From Parvibaculum indicum (GTDB taxonomy: Bacteria > Pseudomonadota > Alphaproteobacteria > Parvibaculales > Parvibaculaceae), in contig NZ_JAASQO010000002.1 in NCBI RefSeq assembly GCF_011762095.1, forward strand, positions 248,001-312,000: a DNA stretch of 64,000 nucleotides. The letters are read 5' to 3'. Positions within the stretch are counted from its first letter, which is position 1. Every line of letters begins with the position of its first letter. Position numbers and translations under genes: made by a program. The notes under the pieces were generated by a model. It was not told where the DNA came from. It ran no database searches and saw nothing but the letters and a program-made list of their open reading frames with translations. Below, one piece after another: positions 52,909 to 61,177 of the stretch.

Positions 52909-54618
52909 ATGACCGACCGATCCCACAGCCCGGCCGCGCACAAGGCCGGCCCCCTGCTCCGGTCGATTCCGGAAGAGGCGGTAGCGGGCTGGCGCCCCTA
53001 TGCGATCCTGATCGCCTTTTGCGCCCTCGTCTTCCTGCCGGGCCTTGCGGGCCTGCCGCCGATGGACCGCGACGAGTCGCGCTTTGCCCAGGCCACCAAG
53101 CAGATGCTGGAAACCGGGGATTACGTCGTCCCCTATTTCCAGGACCAGCCGCGCACCAAGAAACCCGTCTTCATCTACTGGGTACAGGCCGCCTCCGTGT
53201 CGGCCCTGTCGGACGCGGGCGCCAATGAAATCTGGCCCTACCGCCTGCCCTCCGTTCTGGGCGGCATGGCCTCGGTCCTGCTGACCTTCCTGATCGGCGC
53301 CCGTCTCTTCGACCGGCGAACCGGGCTGATGGGCGGGCTGCTCCTAGGCGGCGCCATGCTCATGGTCGGGCAATCGCATATCGCCCAGACCGACGCGGTA
53401 TTGCTCGCAACCATCCTCGCCGGCATGTACGGCCTGACGCTCGCGGGCCTCGGGCCGCAAAAGGGCGAATCCTCGGAGATGGGCCCCGCCCCCGGCCTCT
53501 TCTTCTGGGGCGGGCTCGGCCTTTCCATCCTCACCAAGGGGCCGATCGGTCCGGCCGTGCTGGGCTTCACCGCCATCGCCTGGGGCGTCTTGCGCAAGGA
53601 TGCAAGCTGGTTCCGGCGGCTGAAACCGCTTTGGGGCATCCCGCTCCTCATCCTCATCGTCGCCCCCTGGCCGCTCGCGCTGTGGCATTCCGGCGCCTTT
53701 TCCTTCATCGCCAACGCCGCGCAGGAAGATCTGATCCCCAAGCTGATGGGCGGGCAGGAAAGCCATGGCGCGCCGCCCGGCACCTATCTGGTGAGCCTCT
53801 TCGCCGCCTTCTGGCCGATGTCGCTCATCGTCATTCCCGGCATTGTCACCGCCTGGCACTATCGCCGCGAACCGGCGGTGCAATTCCTCGTCTGCTGGGC
53901 GCTGCCCTCCTGGATCATGTTCGAGGCGGTGCCGACCAAGCTGCCGCATTACGTGCTGCCGACCTATCCGGCGCTGGCGCTGCTCGGCGGCTTTTTCGCG
54001 GTGAACGGCCTGCCGCCGCGCCTGCCGGGCTGGGGCCGGGCGCTGTTCTGGCTGCATCTGGCCTTCTGGCTTGTCGTCGGATTTGCTCTCGCAGGCGGGG
54101 CGCTCTTCGCGCTCACGCAATACGGACCGGGCGTGGACTGGCGCGGCATCGTCCTGGCGCTCATCGTGCTCGCCGGCATCCTGCCCGCCGCCTGGCTCGC
54201 CTTCCGGCGGCGCTTCGAGCCCGCCATCGCCGTACTCGTCCTGATGATGGCGCTTTTCGTGCCATGGCTGGGCTCGGCGGTCGCCCCCGCCCTCGACAAA
54301 CTGTGGATCGCCCGCGAAGTCGCCTCGGCAATTCCGCCCCATGACGAGCGCCCGCCGCTCGCCTCGGCGGGCTTCACCGAGCCGAGCCTCATCTTCATGA
54401 ACGGCACCGGCACCCTGCTGGTTCCCGGCGCCACCGCCGCCGACTATCTAGCCGACACGCCCCGCGCCTATGCGCTCGTCGCCGGAGAGCAGACGGAAGC
54501 ATTTCTCGACCGGGCAAAGGCACGTAACCTGCGCCTTGAACGGATCCGCCAATGGGACGGCTTCGACTATACCAATGGCGATCCCCTGACCCTGATCCTC
54601 TACAAAGCCGCCGAATAA
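52909..54618 (+). CDS. ArnT-like GT39 glycosyltransferase
   Basis: 569-residue membrane glycosyltransferase with about 11-12 helices. Seen: GLAGLPPMDRDESRFAQATKQMLETGDYVVPYFQDQPRTKKPVFIYW, the ArnT block with the acidic first-loop DRDE, and later KLPHYVLPTYPALALL, the acceptor-binding region. It would move a sugar from a polyprenyl phosphate carrier to an acceptor such as lipid A in the periplasm. Arranged with the GT2, LAB_N and PAP2 genes, suggesting a lipid A or polysaccharide modification module. The sugar (aminoarabinose, galacturonic acid or other) is not determinable. Confidence 0.88.
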   Translation: MTDRSHSPAAHKAGPLLRSIPEEAVAGWRPYAILIAFCALVFLPGLAGLPPMDRDESRFAQATKQMLETGDYVVPYFQDQPRTKKPVFIYWVQAASVSALSDAGANEIWPYRLPSVLGGMASVLLTFLIGARLFDRRTGLMGGLLLGGAMLMVGQSHIAQTDAVLLATILAGMYGLTLAGLGPQKGESSEMGPAPGLFFWGGLGLSILTKGPIGPAVLGFTAIAWGVLRKDASWFRRLKPLWGIPLLILIVAPWPLALWHSGAFSFIANAAQEDLIPKLMGGQESHGAPPGTYLVSLFAAFWPMSLIVIPGIVTAWHYRREPAVQFLVCWALPSWIMFEAVPTKLPHYVLPTYPALALLGGFFAVNGLPPRLPGWGRALFWLHLAFWLVVGFALAGGALFALTQYGPGVDWRGIVLALIVLAGILPAAWLAFRRRFEPAIAVLVLMMALFVPWLGSAVAPALDKLWIAREVASAIPPHDERPPLASAGFTEPSLIFMNGTGTLLVPGATAADYLADTPRAYALVAGEQTEAFLDRAKARNLRLERIRQWDGFDYTNGDPLTLILYKAAE

Positions 54619-54623
54619 GCGAC

Positions 54624-55406
54624 ATGACCAAGTCAGACATGGCCGAGGCGGCAGAAACCGAGATCCGCCAATGCACGCCCGCCGAACTGGCGGCCATCGC
54701 GAGGGCGGCGACGGAGGCACCGACGCCGCTCCATCGCATCAGGCGCATGATGTGGTCGGGACTGTCGCCATTGCTCGCTTTCGCCATCGGCCTGATGCCC
54801 CATATCGACCTCGTCGTCTCGCGGCTGATGGAACGCGCCGTCACGCCCAACATGCATTATTTCTGGCAGGCCGTGACCGATCTGGGCGACGGCACGGTCT
54901 ACATCGCCGCCGCCGCGCTCGCCTTTCTCGTCATCCCCAAAGGCAAGCGCCTTGCCGCCTATCGGGCGACGCGCCGGAATCTCGAAAAGCTCTGGCGTTT
55001 CTGCGCGCTGATGCTCGCCGCGATGGCCAGCTCGGCCATCGTCCTGCATCTGGTGAAATTCGCGGCAAGCCGTCACCGCCCGAGCGATTTTTTCCGTGAC
55101 GGCGTGGCGGGCTTCTTCCCCTTCACCGTCGCGGAACGCCTGGACAGCTTCCCCTCCGGTCATTCGCAGACCATTTTCGTCTTCATGGCGACGCTGATGA
55201 TCGCCTTCCCGCGCCACTGGAAGCTCTTTCTGGCGGTCGGCGCCTTTACCGCCATTTCCCGCGTCGTGCTGCTCAACCACTTTCCGAGCGACATCCTGAT
55301 CGGCTCCTGGCTCGGCGCCTTCTTCGTCCTCCTGCTCGCCCCCCTCATCCTGCGAAAAGGCGACAGCCCGCTCTATCCCCGGCCCGAAAAGCCCGTCGGC
55401 GGCTAG
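54624..55406 (+). CDS. PAP2 family membrane phosphatase
   Basis: 260 residues with membrane helices and the full PAP2 signature: KFAASRHRP (K-x6-RP), FPSGHSQT (PSGH) and SRVVLLNHFPSD (SR-x5-H-x3-D). It removes phosphate from a lipid such as lipid A (LpxE/LpxF type) or undecaprenyl diphosphate. A 5-base gap separates it from the ArnT-like gene, so they form an operon. ATG 54639 (MAEAAE) is an alternative start. Confidence 0.9.
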   Translation: MTKSDMAEAAETEIRQCTPAELAAIARAATEAPTPLHRIRRMMWSGLSPLLAFAIGLMPHIDLVVSRLMERAVTPNMHYFWQAVTDLGDGTVYIAAAALAFLVIPKGKRLAAYRATRRNLEKLWRFCALMLAAMASSAIVLHLVKFAASRHRPSDFFRDGVAGFFPFTVAERLDSFPSGHSQTIFVFMATLMIAFPRHWKLFLAVGAFTAISRVVLLNHFPSDILIGSWLGAFFVLLLAPLILRKGDSPLYPRPEKPVGG

Positions 55407-55692
55407 ATCCGGCGCCCTCCCGCCGCCTGCAATCGCGCAATCGGCAAAATTTCCGCCTTATCGATTTCTACTTGCCGCCGGATTTGGCATTCTGCGTCCG
55501 CATGCGGCGCTCGCGCCGCGTTGGGCAACGAGGTGGCAATCGCGACAGAGACGGCATGTTTTGCCGCCGACCTGCCTCTGCGAACGGGCTGGAGGGAGCC
55601 GGGCGCATATGCGGGGGCTCGGGAGCAAAAGCCGCATCGCCCGCCGGGATCGGAACGATCCGCGGTACCGAACACAAATCAGGGAGAGAGAA

Positions 55693-56532
55693 ATGTCATT
55701 CGTCAGTTCCGCTTTGCGCCGAGCCGCGCATGCAGTCCTTGTCGCGCTGCCGCTTATGGGGCTCGCCGCCGTCCAGGCGCAGGCGGACGACCTGCCGGGC
55801 ACCGACCGGCCCGAGGCGCGCGGCCTCGCCATTGCGAAGGAAACCGACAATCGCGACAAGGGATGGGGCGACGCCGAAGCGGATATGGAGATGGTCCTCA
55901 CCAATGCGCATGGCGACACCAGCACGCGGGAACTGCGCTCCTATTCGCTGGAGCGGACCGCGCCCGAGGAAGGCGACTGGAGCCTGATCGTCTTCAACAA
56001 GCCGCGCGACGTGGACGGCACGGCGCTGCTCACCCATGCGAAGATTCTCGAGCCCGACGACCAGTGGCTCTATCTCCCGGCGGTGAAGCGCGTGAAGCGC
56101 ATTTCCTCGGTCAACAAGTCCGGTCCCTTTGTCGGCTCCGAATTCGCCTTCGAGGATTTCTCCTCCACCGAAGTCGGCAAATATTCCTACAAATGGCTGC
56201 GCGACGAGCCCTGCGGCGAGCTCACCTGCCATGTCGTGGAACGCAAACCGCTCTATGAGCATTCCGGCTATACCCGCCAGGTCGTCTGGACCGACACGAC
56301 CGACTATCAGCCGCGCAAGATCGATTATTACGACCGCAAGGACGCGCTGCTGAAAACGCTGACCCTCTCCGACTACCGTCTTTACGAGGACAACTTCTGG
56401 CGCGCCCACGACCTCTACATGGTCAACCACAACAACAAGAAGGCCACCCGTCTCACCTGGAAGAACTACAAGTTCCATGAAGGACTGACGGAAGCGGACT
56501 TCTCCACCACGGCGCTGAAACGCGCGCGCTAA
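55693..56532 (+). CDS. Outer membrane lipoprotein-sorting (LolA-like) protein
   Basis: 279 residues with signal peptide (VLVALPLMGLAAVQAQA) and a LolA-like beta-sheet fold: MEMVLTNAHGDTSTRELRSYSLERTA, then WSLIVFNKPRDVDGTALLTHAK, IDYYDRKDALLKTLTLSDYRLYEDNFWRAHDLYMVNHNNKKATRL. Members of this branch are usually found beside RND/MMPL exporters and an outer-membrane barrel. ATG 55693 follows AGGGAGAGAG. A barrel protein gene follows after a hairpin; no MMPL exporter is nearby. Confidence 0.85.
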   Translation: MSFVSSALRRAAHAVLVALPLMGLAAVQAQADDLPGTDRPEARGLAIAKETDNRDKGWGDAEADMEMVLTNAHGDTSTRELRSYSLERTAPEEGDWSLIVFNKPRDVDGTALLTHAKILEPDDQWLYLPAVKRVKRISSVNKSGPFVGSEFAFEDFSSTEVGKYSYKWLRDEPCGELTCHVVERKPLYEHSGYTRQVVWTDTTDYQPRKIDYYDRKDALLKTLTLSDYRLYEDNFWRAHDLYMVNHNNKKATRLTWKNYKFHEGLTEADFSTTALKRAR

Positions 56533-56544
56533 ACCGGCAAAAAA

Positions 56545-56577
56545 GCGGCCCGGCGGCTCAGGGTGTCGCCGGGCCGC
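56545..56577. other. Intergenic hairpin in the LolA-like / barrel operon
   Basis: Perfect 11-bp inverted repeat GCGGCCCGGCG / CGCCGGGCCGC with an 11-base loop, 12 bases past the LolA-like stop and about 28 bases before the barrel gene. No T-run follows on the plus strand. It may set the ratio of the two proteins or protect the upstream message. Confidence 0.6.
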
Positions 56578-56605
56578 CACCATCATCCGAGACGGGGGGA
56601 TTGAG

Positions 56606-57805
56606 ATGAGAAAGAGTTGGGCCGGATGGGCGGCGATCGCGCTTGCATGCGCGGCCGGACCGGCACAGGCGGGCGAGTTCGAGTTCACCGGCTATGTGGA
56701 GCCCGAACTGCAGCTCTTCCTGCAAAAGGCATCGAGGCCCGAACAACCTCGCGCCAACATGTCGCTCGCCGGCGAGGTCAGCGCGAAATATTTCTGGGAC
56801 GATGGCGACCAGTCATTCGTCGCCACCCCCTTCATGCGCCTCGACATGCATGACGACAAACGGACCCATGTCGATCTGCGCGCCTTCAAATATGCCTATA
56901 TCGACGGCGCCTGGGAATTCCGCGCCGGCGTCGACAAGATCTTCTGGGGCGTCACCGAGGCGGTTCATCTGGTCGACATCATCAACCAGACCGACATGGT
57001 GGAAGATGTGCGCGAGCGCGAAAAGCTCGGCCAGCCTCTTGTCTCGCTGTCCACCTATCAGCGATGGGGCACCGTCGATCTTTACGTGCTCCCCTGGTTT
57101 CGCGAACGTCTCTTTCCCGGCGCCAATGGGCGACCCGCGACGGATATTCCCATCGACACGAGCCAGACGAAATTCGAAAGCGGCCGGAAACGGCGCCATG
57201 TCGATTTCGCCGCGCGCTACGCCAACACCTTCGATATCTGGGATGTCGGGTTCGGCTATTTCCGGGGCACCGGCCGCAAGCCGATCCTGATACCGGGGCT
57301 GAGCAGCGGCGGATCGCCCGTGCTCATTCCCTACTACGCCCAGATCGACCAGCTCTCCACCGACATTCAGGCCACCAAAGGCGCCTGGCTCTACAAATTC
57401 GAGGGGCTATGGCGCAAGGAGCTGAACGACCGCTATCTGCAAGGTACGGGCGGCATCGAATACACGCTTTACGGCCTGTTCGACACGCCCTCCGATCTCG
57501 GTATCGTCGCCGAATATATCTGGGACGAACGCGGCGCCAATCCGCAAAACCCCTTCGCCAACGACGTCTTCGCAGGCGTGCGCTGGACCGCCAACGACAT
57601 TGCCGATACCAGCCTGCTGACGGGCGCCGTGGTGGATATGGACACACAGGCGACGTTTTTCTCGGCGGAATTCGAAAAGCGCCTCGGCCAGAACTACAGG
57701 CTCAGCGTGGAAGCGCGCCTGTTCGCCGGGCAGCCCGCGAGCGATCCCTATTACACGCTGAAGGACGACGATTTCCTGCAGATTCGCCTGGCGCGCTATT
57801 TCTGA
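56606..57805 (+). CDS. Predicted outer-membrane beta-barrel protein (uncharacterised)
   Basis: 399 residues with a signal peptide (WAAIALACAAGPAQA) and many alternating aromatic strands (FTGYVEPELQLFLQKA, RRHVDFAARYANTFDIWDVGFGYF, GAWLYKFEGLWRKELNDRYLQG). The C-terminus ends in RLARYF, the aromatic final residue expected for BAM-assembled outer-membrane barrels. Resembles the DUF1302-type barrels that accompany LolA-like exporters. It probably works with the upstream LolA-like protein to move a lipid or hydrophobic compound. A strong-looking GGGGGG lies before ATG 56606. Confidence 0.75.
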   Translation: MRKSWAGWAAIALACAAGPAQAGEFEFTGYVEPELQLFLQKASRPEQPRANMSLAGEVSAKYFWDDGDQSFVATPFMRLDMHDDKRTHVDLRAFKYAYIDGAWEFRAGVDKIFWGVTEAVHLVDIINQTDMVEDVREREKLGQPLVSLSTYQRWGTVDLYVLPWFRERLFPGANGRPATDIPIDTSQTKFESGRKRRHVDFAARYANTFDIWDVGFGYFRGTGRKPILIPGLSSGGSPVLIPYYAQIDQLSTDIQATKGAWLYKFEGLWRKELNDRYLQGTGGIEYTLYGLFDTPSDLGIVAEYIWDERGANPQNPFANDVFAGVRWTANDIADTSLLTGAVVDMDTQATFFSAEFEKRLGQNYRLSVEARLFAGQPASDPYYTLKDDDFLQIRLARYF

Positions 57806-57830
57806 GTTTTCGGATGGGTTCGGGCGGCAA

Positions 57831-57905
57831 TGGTGGGCGTGACTGGGATTGAACCAGTGACCCCTTCGATGTCAACGAAGTGCTCTCCCGCTGAGCTACA
57901 CGCCC
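57831..57905 (-). tRNA. tRNA-Val (anticodon GAC)
   Basis: Full cloverleaf on the minus strand: acceptor GGGCGTG pairing with CACGCCC, D-arm GCTC/GAGC, anticodon arm CTTCG/CGAAG around loop TTGACAT (anticodon GAC), T-arm ACTGG/CCAGT with TTCAATC, discriminator A and an encoded CCA. It reads GUC/GUU valine codons. Confidence 0.95.
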
Positions 57906-58011
57906 ATTGCCATTGGCGGGACGGGTTTTCGGCTGTCTCTGCGCCGATCCGTCGAGAGGCGCATCGTATATCTAGGAATTGAGGCCCTGACAAGTCTCCG
58001 GAAGAGAAGTC

Positions 58012-58374
58012 TCAGGCCGCGGCCATCATCCGGTCCACTTCCGCCACGAGTTCGCGCAGATGGAACGGCTTGGAGAGGACTTTCGCCTCGTCGGGCGCGG
58101 GCTGGTCGGGGCTGAGCGCCACGGCGGCAAACCCGGTGATAAACATGATCTTGAGCGTCGGATCGAGTTCGGCGGCATGACGGGCAAGCTCGATCCCGTC
58201 CATTTCCGGCATCACGATATCGGTCAGCAGAATATCGAAGATATCGCCCTTGAGCCGGTCATGCGCTTCGCCGCCCATGCCATAGGCGGCCACTTCGTGA
58301 CCGGCATTTTCCAGCGCCCGCGCCAGAAAGCGGCGCATGGATTCATCGTCTTCCGCAAGGAGAATGCGTGCCAT
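58012..58374 (-). CDS. cpdR: CpdR single-domain response regulator
   Basis: 120-residue receiver-only protein. MARILLAEDDESMRRFL, then TDIVMPEMDGIELARHAAELDPTLKIMFITGFAAVAL, and AKVLSKPFHLRELVAEVDRMMA are nearly the same words as Caulobacter CpdR. D52 is the phosphorylation site. Unphosphorylated CpdR recruits ClpXP to cell-cycle substrates at the pole; phosphorylation through CckA-ChpT blocks it. The divergent N-formylglutamate amidohydrolase gene is a common neighbour in this class of bacteria. Confidence 0.95.
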   Translation of the reverse strand: MARILLAEDDESMRRFLARALENAGHEVAAYGMGGEAHDRLKGDIFDILLTDIVMPEMDGIELARHAAELDPTLKIMFITGFAAVALSPDQPAPDEAKVLSKPFHLRELVAEVDRMMAAA

Positions 58375-58652
58375 CAGCCCAACCCACCTTTTTCAAGGGG
58401 CCAATCTGCCTACGGGGCCCCATCCCGACTTTCGGCCTGTCCATTTGCCCAATGGAAAGCCTTGCCCGGTATCAGCCTACAATAGGAAGCCCCCGGTAAA
58501 CAGCCTGTGAACATAGCTTCTCTAAAGGTCGCATCCTGCGGCGCACATGCTATGGTCGGCTTTCGCGGGCAGGCGCAAGGCGAGCCGACGGGCCGAAGGG
58601 CTGCCGACCCCGCTTCGCAGTCACAGTCAATCGACCTCGCAACACCCCGCTC

Positions 58653-59636
58653 ATGGATCTCGCAACCGACAAATCCTCCAAAAATCCGGACGAAGTTCCG
58701 GCGGAAGAGCTGAGCGAAGGCCGTGTCGCAAGCGATGACGAACTGCGCGACGAACTCTATGCCCGCCCCTTCGCCGTGGAGCGGCCTGCGCACCTGACGC
58801 TACCCTTCGTCTTTTCCTCGCCCCATAGCGGGCGGCTCTATCCACGCGAATTCATCGCCGCCTCGCAGCTCGACCCGCTCGCGCTGCGCCGCTCCGAAGA
58901 CAGCTTCGTGGAAGAAATATTCGGCGACGTGCCCGGTCTGGGCGCCCCGCTTATCCATGCCCGCTTTCCCCGCGCCTATCTGGATGCGAATCGCGAGCCC
59001 TACGAACTCGATCCGGCCATGTTCGACGGCCCCCTGCCGCCGCATGTGAATACCCGCTCGATCCGCGTCGCCGGCGGGCTCGGCACCATTGCGCGGGTCG
59101 TCTCCGACACGGCGGAAATCTATCGGGCGCCCTTAAGCTACGCGGAAGCCGAACAGCGTATCCGTGGGCTCTACATGCCGTTCCACGACGCCTTGCGGCA
59201 GCATCTGGACGACGCGCTGCGGCGCTTCGGCTGCGCGGTGCTGATCGACTGCCATTCCATGCCGTCCGTGGGCGGCCCCGGCGACGACGACACGGGCGCC
59301 GACCGGCCCGATATCGTGTTGGGCGACCGCTACGGCACCTCCTGCGCGCGCGAAATCACCATGGCGGCGGAACGGACCCTCTCCCGGCTCGGCTATTCGG
59401 TGGCGAGGAACAATCCTTATGCCGGGGGCTTCAACACCGAGCATTACGGCCAGCCCCAGCACGGCCTCCATGCGCTCCAGATCGAAATCAACCGGGCGCT
59501 TTATATGAACGAGGAAAAGCTGGAACGCGCCCCGGGGTTGCAGCGCCTGCGCCGCGACATGAAGAGCTTCGCCACGGAAATGGCCACGCTCGACCTGAAC
59601 GGCCTCGGCCCGCGCTTCCGCGCCGGCCCGGTCTGA
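58653..59636 (+). CDS. N-formylglutamate amidohydrolase family protein
   Basis: 327 residues with FSSPHSGRLYP near 54 and VLIDCHSMPSVGG near 205, the two zinc-binding histidine blocks of the FGase (HutG-like) family, plus NTEHYGQPQHGLHALQIEINRALYMNE. It hydrolyses N-formylglutamate or a related N-acylated amino acid. Divergent from cpdR, a pairing conserved in alphaproteobacteria. Its physiological link to CpdR is unknown; no histidine-degradation genes adjoin, so the role may be broader. Confidence 0.88.
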   Translation: MDLATDKSSKNPDEVPAEELSEGRVASDDELRDELYARPFAVERPAHLTLPFVFSSPHSGRLYPREFIAASQLDPLALRRSEDSFVEEIFGDVPGLGAPLIHARFPRAYLDANREPYELDPAMFDGPLPPHVNTRSIRVAGGLGTIARVVSDTAEIYRAPLSYAEAEQRIRGLYMPFHDALRQHLDDALRRFGCAVLIDCHSMPSVGGPGDDDTGADRPDIVLGDRYGTSCAREITMAAERTLSRLGYSVARNNPYAGGFNTEHYGQPQHGLHALQIEINRALYMNEEKLERAPGLQRLRRDMKSFATEMATLDLNGLGPRFRAGPV

Positions 59637-59683
59637 CCGGCCTGGAAACGGCCGGGAAAGCCCTTCTCCGAAACACTCGACAC

Positions 59684-59713
59684 AAAAAAAGGGGCCCTGC
59701 CGAAGCAGGGCCC
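59684..59713 (-). terminator. Rho-independent terminator of the small RNA
   Basis: Perfect 9-bp stem GGGCCCTGC / GCAGGGCCC with a four-base loop; on the minus strand it is followed by CCTTTTTTT. It ends no protein gene on that strand, which points to a small RNA transcript running from about 59780. Confidence 0.9.
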
Positions 59714-59780
59714 AAGTCTAGGGAGGAAACGCCCAGGAAGGGCTGCGGCCCTGGGAGCTACGCTCAACCAATGCCGCGAT
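59684..59780 (-). ncRNA. Candidate trans-acting small RNA with anti-SD motif (MmgR/alpha-r8-like)
   Basis: About 97-nt transcript read on the minus strand. From the 5' side: a short lead, a hairpin made by CCCAGG and CCTGGG enclosing GGGC/GCCC, then a single-stranded TTTCCTCCCT (59720-59729), then GCC-rich terminator and seven T's. The pyrimidine motif is complementary to Shine-Dalgarno sequences. As I recall, the rhizobial MmgR (alpha-r8) family carries the same conserved UUUCCUCCCU between a hairpin and a terminator. No protein gene is present on this strand, and a well-spaced promoter lies just ahead. Hfq binding by the 3' U tail is expected. Confidence 0.75.
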
Positions 59781-59784
59781 GCAC

Positions 59785-59813
59785 AATATGACATTGCACT
59801 GCACACAAAGCAA
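59785..59813 (-). promoter_or_regulatory. Sigma-70 promoter of the small RNA
   Basis: On the minus strand TTGCTT (59808-59813) is followed after exactly 17 bases by CATATT (59785-59790). This would start transcription at about 59778-59780, just ahead of the hairpin-anti-SD-terminator unit. Confidence 0.65.
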
Positions 59814-60069
59814 GCCCGATTTGCAGAAAATTTGGCCCTGCGACATATGGCCCGTGGGAAATAACCAATTGTTTTAAAAGGGTTTTGCTCCCGGTGCCGG
59901 AAAATAGGTGCGGTGCAAAAAGATTATTTTCCCCCATTCCCGGATTTCCCGACGATTCCCCCTCAAAGCTTCCTTAACCCTGCCCGGTCATTCTGTCGGC
60001 TTGAAGGGCTGACGACAGCGCGCTCCCGGAGATCTTCCGGATCCGGCGCGCCTCCATAAGGGTTCAGGC
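59814..60069. other. Rest of the intergenic region before the transglycosylase gene
   Basis: About 255 bases upstream of the lytic transglycosylase, AT-rich around 59830-59940 (GAAAATTTGG, TTGTTTTAAAAGGG). No gene on either strand. It carries the promoter of the transglycosylase; no clear motif was picked out. Confidence 0.4.
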
Positions 60070-61053
60070 ATGAAAACGAGCGGGGCCGCCAGAGCAACGG
60101 CATGGCGCAGCAGGGGCAAGACGGGCGCGGCCATCGCCGCCTGCCTGATCGTCCTGCTCATGCCGAAAGGCGCCGCCGCCGACCCCGACAACCGGCAGAC
60201 CCTGGGCCTGCGCGGCGTTTCCGTCCCGATTTCCACCAGCGCCATCAGCGATCCATGGAATATCTGCGAACGCGAGGCCATTCGCCGGGAACTGGCCGAC
60301 GGCCTGCCCCGTGCCATCGTCGCCGCCGTCGCCATGGCGGAATCCGGCCGCTACAACCGCGCCTCCCGCACCCGCCGCGCCTGGCCCTGGACGATCAATG
60401 CGCAGGGGCGGCCCTATTATTTCGACACCAAGGCCGAGGCCGTTCGCTTTACCCGGAACCTGCTGAACAGCGGTATCCGCTCCATCGATGTGGGCTGCAT
60501 GCAGGTGAACCTGCGCTACCACCCCGATGCCTTCGAGGATTTGCGGGACGCCTTCGACCCGGCCACCAACATCGCCTATGCGGCCGAATTCCTGCTCCGC
60601 CTGCATCGCAGGCTCGGCACCTGGCCGGACGCCGTTTCGCATTATCATTCCGGTGAGCCCAGCCGCCATCGTCCCTATTTCCGCCGGGTGATCGGCATCT
60701 GGAAAAAGGAGCGCGCACGCCTCGCCGATGCGCTCTACACCTCGTCGACCCATGACGTCGCCACCGTGCAGAAGGCCGCCCTCACCAAGGACGCTGTCGC
60801 GAAGGACGCCATCGCCGCGCCCGCCGACACGGCCATGGCGAAAACGACAACGAAGGACGGCGCCGCCCCCGCGGTGCTGGATATCGACGACCGGGTCGAA
60901 CTCTCCGCACCCGCATCGACGGTTCTGCGGCTTTCTTTGCCCGCGAACCTCTTTGCGCATGACCGGATGGCCGAAGCGCCTCCGCCCGCCATCCTGAACG
61001 ACAAGGGCAAGGAGGCACCTACACGGCTCGCAGACGCAGGCATTCTTCAATAA
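60070..61053 (+). CDS. Lytic transglycosylase SLT-domain protein
   Basis: 327 residues. N-terminal signal/anchor helix (GAAIAACLIVLLMPKGAAA), then an SLT lysozyme-like domain from about 62: ICEREAIRRELADGLPRAIVAAVAMAESGRYNRAS with catalytic E91, and further blocks GCMQVNLRYHPDAF and NIAYAAEFLLRLHRRLGTWPDAVSHYHSGEP. A long alanine/lysine-rich C-terminal region of about 90 residues has no recognised domain. It cuts peptidoglycan glycan strands to make room for envelope structures. Start ATG 60070. Confidence 0.88.
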   Translation: MKTSGAARATAWRSRGKTGAAIAACLIVLLMPKGAAADPDNRQTLGLRGVSVPISTSAISDPWNICEREAIRRELADGLPRAIVAAVAMAESGRYNRASRTRRAWPWTINAQGRPYYFDTKAEAVRFTRNLLNSGIRSIDVGCMQVNLRYHPDAFEDLRDAFDPATNIAYAAEFLLRLHRRLGTWPDAVSHYHSGEPSRHRPYFRRVIGIWKKERARLADALYTSSTHDVATVQKAALTKDAVAKDAIAAPADTAMAKTTTKDGAAPAVLDIDDRVELSAPASTVLRLSLPANLFAHDRMAEAPPPAILNDKGKEAPTRLADAGILQ

Positions 61054-61177
61054 TCGGTTCAGTATCCGCCTTTTCCGTCGCGGCCGTGAAGAAACGGTGA
61101 TCCGGGCATGATCTGCTCGGGTCCGGAAGGCGCGGTGCGCACGGGCGCGCACCGGCCGCGGGAAAGGACGCCATCCC

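Noticed and set aside
59692-59713. The 59.7 kb hairpin as terminator of the N-formylglutamate amidohydrolase gene
   Set aside because: On the plus strand no T-run follows the stem; the seven T's lie on the minus strand, so it serves the small RNA.
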